A DNA stretch of 10,028 nucleotides from JALOPX01 sp041309605 (GCA_041309605.1 JBFYZH010000037.1:1-10028), one strand, 5' to 3'; positions 1-5,692 are shown, counted from the stretch's first letter. Notes: a model not told the origin generated them from the sequence alone. Numbers and translations are program-made.

Positions 1-18
1 GACTCGGATCACGCCCGA

Positions 19-1152
19 TTACCGGAGAAGGACGATTTTCCTCGATGTGGAGACATTTCCCGCGGTAATTCGGTATAAATACACGCCTGAATTTAACCGG
101 CAGCCGGATTTGTCCCTGCCGTCCCACAGAACCTGATGCGGACCCCCGGCGAGTACTTCATCGACAAGTGTCCTCCCCAGTCTTCCGGCCGTATCGTAGA
201 TCTCGATCCTGGTGTGCGCCTGAGAAGGAAGAGAGAAGACGATGGTCGTCGACGGGTTGAACGGATTCGGGTAGCTCGAGAGCCCCAGGGTGGGCGCGGG
301 CCCATCCGAATTATCGCCGGAAACCACGGGTGTTCCCGACCATCCGGCCAGCATGGACATGAGCCACCACGCGGTGCTCCCTTTCTGCTCGCAGCTTTCG
401 TACGACGTATGCTCGGCGTCATCGCCGGCAAGATTCGGATGCTCGACCGGCACGGTGGCGCCGTTGTATTCATAGGTCGAATAATCCCATTGCTGCGTCG
501 CCGGATTGAACCACCAGCAGTCGAGGTCTTCGAAATCATAGAGAATTTTGTTGTTCGCGACACAGAAGTCCCGGATCTGCTTGTTGCGCAGGTACCGGTT
601 ATTGCCGTACGCTCCGTTATTTTCAGCCGTACCGGTAAAATACACGAATGCTACGTCCGGGAACTCGTTCTCGAGCGTCTGCATCGCCGTCAGGTAATCC
701 TGAACATAGCTCTCCGTGGCGGTGTTGAGCTCGGTACACCAGCACATGGCGGAGATATTAAGAGCCGGTGTCCCGGTGATAATGCTCCGCGTGACATCGA
801 TTCCCGAGCCGCGCCAGTAGCTTTCGGGCCCGACCGCGTCGGTATAGATGCACAGCATGCCGGGCTCGACGGGGAGCGAGCCTCCCACGCCTGGCCATAT
901 GGCCGCGTAAAACGGATCGACACTCTCGATCCTGTCGAACCCAACCATAAGCTGTCTTCCGTGCGACGTTCTGGCGTAGTGCCACTTGCACAGGTCCTGC
1001 GCCGTCTGGATCGCCTCGAGCGGAATGGTGTCGAGTACGGTGCACAAGTGGTTGACAACGAGGGGCGCCTCGCGGACCGCGCCGAAGGCGGCCGTTGAGA
1101 GTAACAAACTCGCGAGCAACGCCGTATGGATCGCTGTGATGAATTTATTCAT
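19..1152 (-). CDS. Secreted protein with possible SGNH-like fold and C-terminal FlgD-like/type IX sorting domain
   Basis: A 377-residue exported protein. The ATG at 1152 is chosen because AAAGGAG lies just upstream and a typical Sec signal peptide starts there (hydrophobic residues about 5-24, AFG-A cleavage region); a TTG ten codons further up lacks support. The body (about 30-285) has HYARTSHGRQ near residue 58-67, a MCWCTEL segment, VAFVYFTGT, RNKQIRDFC..NNKILYDFEDLD and a late WWLMSMLAGW. I recall this pattern from uncharacterised secreted proteins of FCB-type bacteria, and it suggests an SGNH-hydrolase-like fold, but no catalytic triad can be assigned with confidence. Residues about 292-377 form a beta-sandwich sorting module: YPNPFNPSTT, RIEIYDTAGR, VLWDGRD, SGVYLYRI, and a final KIVLLR. 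Such domains direct outer-membrane translocation and surface attachment in bacteria with a type IX system. It is the last gene of the minus-strand run. The sorting domain is secure; the enzymatic role is a guess. Confidence 0.9.
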   Translation of the reverse strand: MNKFITAIHTALLASLLLSTAAFGAVREAPLVVNHLCTVLDTIPLEAIQTAQDLCKWHYARTSHGRQLMVGFDRIESVDPFYAAIWPGVGGSLPVEPGMLCIYTDAVGPESYWRGSGIDVTRSIITGTPALNISAMCWCTELNTATESYVQDYLTAMQTLENEFPDVAFVYFTGTAENNGAYGNNRYLRNKQIRDFCVANNKILYDFEDLDCWWFNPATQQWDYSTYEYNGATVPVEHPNLAGDDAEHTSYESCEQKGSTAWWLMSMLAGWSGTPVVSGDNSDGPAPTLGLSSYPNPFNPSTTIVFSLPSQAHTRIEIYDTAGRLGRTLVDEVLAGGPHQVLWDGRDKSGCRLNSGVYLYRITAGNVSTSRKIVLLR

Positions 1153-1171
1153 GTTGGAACTCCTTTTCCTT

Positions 1172-1207
1172 TTATCCTGCAATCACCCATTATCCTGCAA
1201 TCACCCA
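1172..1207. repeat. Perfect 18-bp tandem duplication upstream of the sorting-domain gene
   Basis: The unit TTATCCTGCAATCACCCA occurs twice head to tail (1172-1189 and 1190-1207) without a mismatch. It ends 20 bp before the ATG of the downstream minus-strand gene and abuts its ribosome binding site. On the minus strand each copy ends in GGATAA; the first reads GGATAAT, so the duplication copies a weak -10-like element, but no matching -35 box was seen. Slippage or a recent duplication is the simplest origin. Confidence 0.9.
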
Positions 1208-1248
1208 CCGCGACCTTCGAGCCTTCGAAACCCGCGGCACTAAAATAT

Positions 1249-1266
1249 CCCGCACTACCCGCACTA
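1249..1266. repeat. Perfect 9-bp tandem duplication over the stop codon of the small membrane peptide
   Basis: CCCGCACTA is present twice in tandem (1249-1257, 1258-1266). The upstream copy on the minus strand contains the TAG stop of the Lmo0937-like gene (1264-1266), and the second copy repeats TAG in frame at 1255-1257. Just beyond, CCTTCGA recurs at 1214-1220 and 1222-1228 with a period of 8. Confidence 0.8.
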
Positions 1267-1410
1267 TATCCGGCGACCCTGGAGGAGCCGTATAACGATC
1301 ACCACAAGCGCAATAACCAGGAGAACGTGAAGGACTCCGCCAAATGTGTGCGCCGTGATCAACCCGAGTAACCAGAGAATCAACAGAATAACTCCTATAG
1401 TGAAAAGCAT
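1264..1410 (-). CDS. Lmo0937-family small membrane protein
   Basis: A 48-residue peptide with two hydrophobic segments (about 3-19 and 28-43) joined by a short turn containing THTFGG, and a basic RLLQGRRI tail. The length, the LWLLGL motif, the central GG.LH and the QGRR ending match the Lmo0937/DUF5670 family of tiny membrane proteins. Their function is unknown; they are often found in stress-related gene neighbourhoods. The start at 1410 is well fixed by a near-perfect AAGGAGGTGAG ribosome binding site 6-7 bases upstream; a longer reading from 1488 would add 26 polar residues and run through the upstream gene's stop, and is rejected. It lies 55 bp downstream of the baeRF-like gene and 111 bp before the sorting-domain gene, all in the same direction, so it is probably in the same transcript. 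A 12-bp palindrome, CAAGGATCCTTG (1428-1439), sits directly upstream of the ribosome binding site. Confidence 0.88.
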   Translation of the reverse strand: MLFTIGVILLILWLLGLITAHTFGGVLHVLLVIALVVIVIRLLQGRRI

Positions 1411-1447
1411 TTCTACCTCACCTCCTTCAAGGATCCTTGCTGTAATT

Positions 1448-1471
1448 GGGCAATCAGCCGGGCAATCAGCC
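1448..1471. repeat. Perfect 12-bp tandem duplication over the stop codon of the baeRF-like gene
   Basis: GGGCAATCAGCC occurs twice in tandem (1448-1459, 1460-1471). The TGA stop of the minus-strand baeRF-like gene is at 1466-1468, inside one copy. Because the period is a multiple of three, the second copy places another in-frame TGA at 1454-1456. This is the third short perfect tandem duplication within 300 bp. Confidence 0.85.
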
Positions 1472-2176
1472 TGCCGTGATGAGAGCAATTCTCCGTAGCT
1501 TTGTCAGCGAACCGCTTCCCAGGAAAACAACGTTTCCACCCTTTTCCAGCACCTTTTCGATAATGGCATCCACCGCATCGTCGATCACTTCCCGTATATC
1601 CATTTCTTCCGACGTAATGAGCGAATGATCCGTACTGCGAATGCCGCCCTTCATATGATAATCTTCCTCGACAAACAAGGTGCTTCCCGCACCCGAGTTC
1701 GCCAGATGTCCCACCGCCTCGATTCCGGAAGCGACATTCTGCGAGCTTTCCGCCGTTTCCAGGTTGCGTATTGCTTTTTCATTTGTACCTGCCATTACGT
1801 CCTTGACGATCGGCCATACAATTTTTCCCAGGTCGTGCGGAGAAGTGGCGGTATAGTCGCCTTCAACCCCGCCTATCAACACATCCCGGTGCGACGTCAC
1901 CGATTCGAAAATGGACAGGTATTTCCTCTCCCCGACCACGACAAATCGAAGCGGATCCTGCTTGAAATAGTGGTCGAAGTGCCGGTCGGCCGTGCGAATG
2001 AATTCCCGCACCTGACTGTCGATGGGAGCCGGCCTGACCGTGTTGCATATGAACGCGGATGATTCGATCGGGAAATTCTTGTTTTGAATATCAATGAGAA
2101 AATCCCGGAACGCCTCGTAAAGCCTGCTTGTCTGCTCGCTTAAAGAGAGGACATAGTAATGTGTGGCAAGTTTCAC
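1466..2176 (-). CDS. Short bacterial archaeo-eukaryotic release factor-like (baeRF/Balon-related) protein
   Basis: A 236-residue cytosolic protein with no signal peptide or membrane segment. It opens with YYVLSLSEQTSRLYEAFRD (residues 7-25), continues through DPLRFVVVGERKYLSIFESVTSH (74-96) with VEGDYTATSPHDLGKIVWPIV (104-124), and ends with an L7Ae-like segment, VIDDAVDAIIEKVLEKGG (197-214) plus NVVFLGSGSLTKLRRIALI. This order of motifs fits the middle and C-terminal domains of the baeRF superfamily, distant relatives of eRF1 and Pelota; one group includes the hibernation factor Balon. The usual N-terminal domain seems absent. There is no GGQ motif, so peptide release is unlikely. The start is a GTG at 2176 preceded by AGGAAG; an in-frame TGA at 2180-2182 excludes a longer form in this frame. 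It follows the clostripain-like gene by 71 bp. Family assignment is from motif memory and is moderately secure; the ribosomal role is inferred. Confidence 0.72.
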   Translation of the reverse strand: MKLATHYYVLSLSEQTSRLYEAFRDFLIDIQNKNFPIESSAFICNTVRPAPIDSQVREFIRTADRHFDHYFKQDPLRFVVVGERKYLSIFESVTSHRDVLIGGVEGDYTATSPHDLGKIVWPIVKDVMAGTNEKAIRNLETAESSQNVASGIEAVGHLANSGAGSTLFVEEDYHMKGGIRSTDHSLITSEEMDIREVIDDAVDAIIEKVLEKGGNVVFLGSGSLTKLRRIALITAG

Positions 2177-2247
2177 GTTTCATCTCTTCCTTTGAACCAG
2201 TTTTGAAGTTCCGGCTTTTTTGTGCGAACATTTCGCGCAACGCCGGA

Positions 2248-3369
2248 TTACTTCACAAGCCTCCAGCATTCCCAACCCGAATGATTCTCCTTGTTCTTTA
2301 AGCGCCCGAAACGCGGGGGGCGATACAGCACTGTCACCCCTTCGCTTATCTCCGGCAACGCGTATGCAGGATCTTCGGCGCAATCGCATCGCTCGATCGA
2401 TCCGGGCGTTTTCCCATTAAGTGCGTTCAAAGTACGATCGTAGGCCGCTGCTACGGATCGCACGAATGGCCGGACGAGATCGATGTCGTATACAACGACG
2501 GTGACCGTCGTCTGCAATTCCTCCGTCAATCTGTCGAACGCGTGCTGCGCGAATGTCTTCGCAAATCCCGATACGTCTCCGTCCGGCAAACCGATGTCCA
2601 ACCGTTCAAATGGACTGAGATCGAAGTACGAGAGGTGAAGATTATCGGGAGAGGCAATGACGTACCGCGCGTGCGGAGCAAGCGCTTCCATGACATGGGG
2701 CGTGCCGTTGAAACACGTGGAAAGCACGACGAGATCGACCTTCGTGGAATCCCGCGTGATGCTTTTCAATCCTTCGGCCAGGTCGTCGATCGTGAAGGTC
2801 CGATTCCTGTACGAGGCATCATAGCCCTCCCCGCCGAATTCGGGAATTTCATGGCCGAAGTACATAACTATACTGGCCGGCCCTGGCGATCCTTCCGCGC
2901 GGAAACGGTTGTAGAGCTCCATTTCAGGATCGAAACGCAATTCGCCCTGATCGCGCCAGTACGATTCTTCCGCTATAAGAATGCCGTTTCGATAGTAATA
3001 AAATGTTCCGTCGCGACGGGGGAAGAAAAGCATGAAATGCTTCCTGTGTCTTTCATGGAAAATAAACATCTCTGCCTGCGTGTTCTGTTCCGCAATCGTT
3101 TTCGCCTTTGCAAGAGTCACCTCATCCGCTCTGTGCGCGTTGCCGTCCGTATCATGGTAGGAATATCCGCCGTCGCCGTGAATGATGCACACGATCGAGT
3201 AGCGCGGAGGGAGCCAACCCTCCTCTTCGGGCGGGGTCGCGCGCCGGGCAGGAGGGATGGAGCTGCATGAAAAGAGTAACAACGCGAGCGCCGCACAGGC
3301 GACGCCCGCAATCGGCATCGAGTGTGCCCGCGTGACTTTTTCGAAAGATCGATAAACCATGTTTTTCAT
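2248..3369 (-). CDS. Clostripain-like (C11/caspase-clan) cysteine peptidase lipoprotein
   Basis: A 373-residue protein with a lipoprotein signal: basic N-terminus, hydrophobic stretch about 20-33, then the lipobox L32-F33-S34-C35 and a Pro/Glu-rich linker. The C-terminal half resembles clan CD peptidases of the clostripain type. A beta-strand leads into YFGHE, with His173 as candidate catalytic histidine; FTIDDLAEGLKSI follows, then VDLVVLSTCFNG, with Cys219 as candidate nucleophile, and VMEALAPHARYVIASPD, matching the family's D-x-C-x-x-G and 'EL...Y.v.SqD' pattern. The acidic residue usually two before the Cys is replaced (S217-T218-C219), so activity is uncertain. The middle region 60-160 is rich in aromatic residues and unassigned. 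Probably anchored to a membrane and facing the periplasm or surface. Two close ATGs (3369, 3360) are possible; the first is preceded by GGGG at proper distance. It lies 38 bp after the membrane-tailed gene, so co-transcription is likely. Confidence 0.78.
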   Translation of the reverse strand: MKNMVYRSFEKVTRAHSMPIAGVACAALALLLFSCSSIPPARRATPPEEEGWLPPRYSIVCIIHGDGGYSYHDTDGNAHRADEVTLAKAKTIAEQNTQAEMFIFHERHRKHFMLFFPRRDGTFYYYRNGILIAEESYWRDQGELRFDPEMELYNRFRAEGSPGPASIVMYFGHEIPEFGGEGYDASYRNRTFTIDDLAEGLKSITRDSTKVDLVVLSTCFNGTPHVMEALAPHARYVIASPDNLHLSYFDLSPFERLDIGLPDGDVSGFAKTFAQHAFDRLTEELQTTVTVVVYDIDLVRPFVRSVAAAYDRTLNALNGKTPGSIERCDCAEDPAYALPEISEGVTVLYRPPRFGRLKNKENHSGWECWRLVK

Positions 3370-3378
3370 TCAAAACCC

Positions 3379-3392
3379 CGCGAATATTCGCG
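3379..3392. promoter_or_regulatory. 14-bp perfect palindrome in the leader of the clostripain-like gene
   Basis: CGCGAATATTCGCG is self-complementary over 14 bp and fills much of the 38-bp gap between two minus-strand genes. On the minus strand it is followed at once by GGGGTTTTGAATG, the presumed ribosome binding region and start codon. It could be a protein-binding site or an RNA hairpin tuning translation of the downstream gene; a chance palindrome is also possible. Confidence 0.35.
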
Positions 3393-3407
3393 ACCTTCAT
3401 ACATAGA

Positions 3408-3842
3408 TCAGGTAATAAGGATAATAATGATCACTATCAGAAGCGCAGTCACAAGGCTGATGGATATCATTTTGTCGGCCTGCTCCATATCCTGCACGAC
3501 ATAATCGGAGAAGGCGTTGAGCTGATCGTCGGGAACCCGCGTGAAACCATTGGTGCCCGCGAGCTCATCCTGTTTCTCCTGAAGGGTGGCCCTGGTGCGA
3601 TCGATGCCTGCGCGGTCGGATTCCGAAACGAGCGATGAACCCCGAACCTTGTCCAGCGCCTTGGACATATCCTGAATATTGTCGTTGAGAATTTCGCGCT
3701 TCTGCAATGGATCGTCCGTTGCCTTCACCTTGATCGAGGCGTCGTTGAAGTAGTTTTGAACCTTGCCCTGTCCAAAAACCGTTCCGGCAAATGCCAGAAT
3801 ACACATCATGAGGACAGCCCGTACAACCATTCGTTTTGACAT
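3408..3842 (-). CDS. Exported protein with C-terminal membrane helix, unknown family
   Basis: A 144-residue protein. It has a Sec signal peptide (MSKRM then hydrophobic 8-22, TVFGQ cleavage region), a charged helical middle (about 28-95, with QKREILNDNIQDMSKALDKV and RTRATLQEKQDELAG), the segment NGFTRVPDDQLNAFSDYVVQD (99-119), and a very hydrophobic helix at 126-143 that ends the protein at Thr144 with no cytoplasmic tail. The product is thus probably a periplasmic helical protein held in the inner membrane by its last residues. I recognise no named family. The start at 3842 is preferred because AAAGGA stands six bases upstream and the signal peptide begins there. The frame stays open upstream to an ATG at 3941, which would add 33 residues and bury the signal peptide. 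It is the first gene of the five-gene minus-strand run and probably shares a transcript with the peptidase-like lipoprotein. Confidence 0.82.
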   Translation of the reverse strand: MSKRMVVRAVLMMCILAFAGTVFGQGKVQNYFNDASIKVKATDDPLQKREILNDNIQDMSKALDKVRGSSLVSESDRAGIDRTRATLQEKQDELAGTNGFTRVPDDQLNAFSDYVVQDMEQADKMISISLVTALLIVIIIILIT

Positions 3843-3947
3843 ATCTGTTCCTTTCGTAGTGTAAAACCGAACTGAATAACTGGCCGCACCGTGATGATTA
3901 ATCCCCGCTCCTTTCTTATTATTATCCGGTGCAATGCTCATGTATGA

Positions 3948-3976
3948 AATATACCCGGATAACGGGTGCGGGTAAA
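3948..3976 (-). promoter_or_regulatory. Sigma-70-type promoter for the minus-strand run starting at 3842
   Basis: On the minus strand TTTACC (3971-3976) and TATATT (3948-3953) are separated by 17 bp, matching the consensus at 4/6 and 5/6 positions. The predicted transcript begins near 3941, giving a leader of about 100 bases before the preferred start codon. The predicted +1 nearly coincides with the upstream in-frame ATG at 3941. Confidence 0.5.
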
Positions 3977-4060
3977 TCGACCCGAGGGATGGAAAAGGAG
4001 CTAGTCCTTAAGAATGAGCCTGTTTCGCGGACCGGGGAGGAATCAGAAGCTGGGACCCTG

Positions 4061-4717
4061 TCATTCGGTCTCTTCCCTGCGGACAAAGGCCGCTATCTGC
4101 AAGCGGGTATTGAGCGCCAGCTTTTCCAGGATATTGTGCACATGGCTCTTTACCGTGTAGGTGGCGATATGGAGATGCTCGGCGATTTCCTTGTTGCCCA
4201 GGCCTTCGGAAATCAGGGCGACGATCTCACGCTCGCGACTGGTCAACTGTATCGAGTTTTTGGGAATTTCCTTGCCGTTTTTAAGCGCTGTTTCGATGAT
4301 CTGCGTGAAAAGCGAATTGGTCAGGGCCGGCGGAAGCACTTTTTCGCCCGACGCGACGTCCCTTATGGTCTTTATGTAATCGTTCAACGAGGCGGTCTTA
4401 AGGATAAAGCCGCTGCCGCCGGCCTGCACGAACTCTACGATGTCGAGCTGTTCGGGGAACATATCCATGGCGATAAATCGCGCCGCCGGCACTTCCTCCC
4501 GCAGCATGGACATCAGCTTCAGGCTGTTTTCCTTTTCCAGCCCGAGATCCAGAAGGATGATGTCGGGCGGGGTTTTCATCTTCTTCAACTGACTCGCCAC
4601 ATTGCCGTCTTCGGCTCGCGCGACGACTTCGAGATCGCCCTGGCCATTCAGCACGGAGGCGATACCTTCCCGGAGAAGGCGGTTGTCCTCGATCAGCAGG
4701 ATTCTGATTTTTGCCAT
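4061..4717 (-). CDS. NarL/LuxR-type two-component response regulator
   Basis: A 218-residue DNA-binding response regulator. The receiver domain (about 4-120) shows the acidic pair E10-D11, the phosphoacceptor D57 in IILLDLGLE, and the conserved K107 in GFILK. At the switch position where most family members carry Thr/Ser (vivLT), my alignment places Asp85 (FIAMDMF), which is unusual and may alter phosphorylation-driven signalling. A linker leads to a LuxR-type helix-turn-helix at 158-213 (LTSREREIVALISEGLGNKE, IAEHLHIATYTVKSHVHNIL), complete and typical. The ATG at 4717 is supported by GGAGGAG nine bases upstream and by the usual receiver start MAKIRILLIEDN; a start seven codons earlier would overlap that site. 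No histidine kinase is in the window, so the partner is unknown. It is divergent from the TonB-family gene, with a promoter at 4768-4796 and a palindrome beyond it that it could bind. Confidence 0.95.
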   Translation of the reverse strand: MAKIRILLIEDNRLLREGIASVLNGQGDLEVVARAEDGNVASQLKKMKTPPDIILLDLGLEKENSLKLMSMLREEVPAARFIAMDMFPEQLDIVEFVQAGGSGFILKTASLNDYIKTIRDVASGEKVLPPALTNSLFTQIIETALKNGKEIPKNSIQLTSREREIVALISEGLGNKEIAEHLHIATYTVKSHVHNILEKLALNTRLQIAAFVRREETE

Positions 4718-4767
4718 TACAATGCTCCTCCGTTGCAAAAATTCGTGGTTTGGTCTTCGAAGGATCG

Positions 4768-4796
4768 AGGATAAAATAATTCAATGTTTTTGTCAA
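4768..4796 (-). promoter_or_regulatory. Sigma-70-type promoter of the response regulator gene
   Basis: On the minus strand there is a perfect TTGACA -35 box (4791-4796), a 17-bp AT-rich spacer, and TATCCT as -10 (4768-4773, 4/6). The predicted start is near 4761, giving a leader of about 44 bases. Confidence 0.7.
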
Positions 4797-4813
4797 CGGC
4801 GGGGGTCACCGTC

Positions 4814-4840
4814 CGGGCCGATCCGTGACGGATCGGCCCG
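4814..4840. promoter_or_regulatory. 27-bp perfect palindrome between divergent promoters, candidate operator
   Basis: Twelve-base arms, CGGGCCGATCCG (4814-4825) and its exact complement (4829-4840), flank the three bases TGA. The site lies 17 bp upstream of the response regulator's -35 box and 10 bp upstream of the -35 box proposed for the TonB-family gene. No T-run follows it on either strand, and it does not follow the end of any gene, so it does not look like an intrinsic terminator. An operator for a dimeric regulator is the likeliest reading; a dispersed palindromic repeat element is the main alternative. Confidence 0.6.
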
Positions 4841-4850
4841 CAAAATCAGC

Positions 4851-4879
4851 TTGTCCGCGTAACGCGCATTTATTATATT
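4851..4879 (+). promoter_or_regulatory. Probable promoter of the TonB-family gene
   Basis: TTGTCC (4851-4856) and TATATT (4874-4879) are 17 bp apart, matching the sigma-70 consensus at 4/6 and 5/6 positions. Predicted transcription start near 4886, leaving a leader of about 100 bases before the ATG at 4987. The surrounding AT-rich TTTATTATATTATT offers alternative -10 registers. Confidence 0.5.
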
Positions 4880-4986
4880 ATTGGTGCAAGCCACCGAAAT
4901 TCCCCACCGAAAAAGACCGATACCGAACGCGAAGATATATTTTTTCGTGCGCCCGTCACGCCGGTCCATGACGCGGGAGGTTCGGA

Positions 4987-5610
4987 ATGTACAGAGCGAT
5001 AACGATTGCGGAAAGACAATACCGGGGCAGGATATTATGGGCCCTCGGGGCGGCCGCCATCCTGCACCTGCTCGTGTTCACACTCATACCGCCGTTCGAA
5101 TTCACCCCATACAGAATGACGAGCGTGCCTCTGGTCAATATCGACTTCGACCCGGTCGATATCCCGCTTGCGCCGCCCGAAGAGATTCCTCAACCCCGGA
5201 TCGCGCCGCCCATCGTGGATGACCGGGCGGAAAATGAAGCCGGGGTAATCGATTTCCCAAAAAATATTCCGGGTGGGATAAATGACATCGTGCCCGTCCT
5301 GCCCCACGAAATCGGCCGGAGTTCCGTATTCGACACAAATCGCAGGGAACCCGTACTCATGAAGATAGTCCGCGCGGAATATCCGAAGCTCGCCTGGATG
5401 GCGGGCATCGAGGGCACCGTCGTGTTTAAAGTCCTCGTAGGCGCCGACGGCAGGGTGGGGAACATTTCCGTGCTGAGCTCCAACGTCACAAGGGAAATGG
5501 AAAAGGCGGCGATGAACGCCGTGTCTCAGTTTGTCTTCGAACCAGCGCTGCAGGGTGTGGTGCCGGTGCCGGCCATGATGCGGGTGCCGTACACCTTCAA
5601 CCTGCATTGA
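4987..5610 (+). CDS. TonB-family energy transducer protein
   Basis: A 207-residue inner-membrane protein with the TonB plan: a short basic cytoplasmic start, one membrane helix (about 17-35, LWALGAAAILHLLVFTLI), a short proline-rich periplasmic stretch (59-75, DIPLAPPEEIPQPRIAPP) and a C-terminal TonB domain (about 128-207). The last contains the hallmark YPKLAWMAGIEGTVVFKVLV, DGRVGNISVL, a helix with EKAAMNAVSQF, and FEPALQG with a closing PYTFNL strand. Such proteins pass energy from ExbB-ExbD to outer-membrane transporters, or serve in related envelope tasks. The proline-rich spacer is short compared with enterobacterial TonB, as is common for TonB-family paralogues. GGGAGG six bases before the ATG supports the start. 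No ExbB/ExbD or TonB-dependent receptor is in the window. It is a single-gene unit, divergent from the response regulator and closed by a terminator at 5637-5672. Confidence 0.93.
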   Translation: MYRAITIAERQYRGRILWALGAAAILHLLVFTLIPPFEFTPYRMTSVPLVNIDFDPVDIPLAPPEEIPQPRIAPPIVDDRAENEAGVIDFPKNIPGGINDIVPVLPHEIGRSSVFDTNRREPVLMKIVRAEYPKLAWMAGIEGTVVFKVLVGADGRVGNISVLSSNVTREMEKAAMNAVSQFVFEPALQGVVPVPAMMRVPYTFNLH

Positions 5611-5636
5611 ACGATTCAACCCTCGTTCACTCCTGC

Positions 5637-5672
5637 AAACGAGCCCGGACGCAAGCCCGGGCTCGTTTTGGT
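5637..5672 (+). terminator. Rho-independent terminator after the TonB-family gene
   Basis: CGAGCCCGG (5640-5648) pairs perfectly with CCGGGCTCG (5657-5665) around an eight-base loop; flanking A and T bases extend the stem by three. The downstream arm runs into TTTTGGTTT. It starts about 27 bases after the TonB-family stop codon. Confidence 0.9.
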
Positions 5673-5692
5673 TTCGAAGGCGCACTAATTTA

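Noticed and set aside
136..1098. Long open frame on the plus strand opposite the sorting-domain gene
   Set aside because: It is the antisense of a gene with a clear signal peptide and sorting domain; its product is Arg-rich with no recognisable domain and no good ribosome binding site.
1172..1207. Duplicated GATAAT-like element as a promoter for the sorting-domain gene
   Set aside because: No acceptable -35 box at 16-18 bp from either copy.
2542..3270. 242-codon open frame on the plus strand opposite the peptidase-like lipoprotein
   Set aside because: Arg/Val-rich antisense translation with no domain; the minus strand has a lipobox and His/Cys motifs.
2248..3369. Caspase-like protein as the effector of an antiphage defence system
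   Set aside because: The protein carries a lipoprotein signal and so acts outside the cytoplasm; no sensor, nuclease, nucleotide cyclase or gasdermin-like partner is nearby.
3995..4009. Hairpin AAGGA/TCCTT after the response regulator gene as a terminator
   Set aside because: Only five base pairs and a short interrupted T-run; too weak to call.
3929..4774. 281-codon open frame on the plus strand opposite the response regulator
   Set aside because: The minus-strand receiver and helix-turn-helix domains are unmistakable; the opposing frame is a by-product of codon bias.
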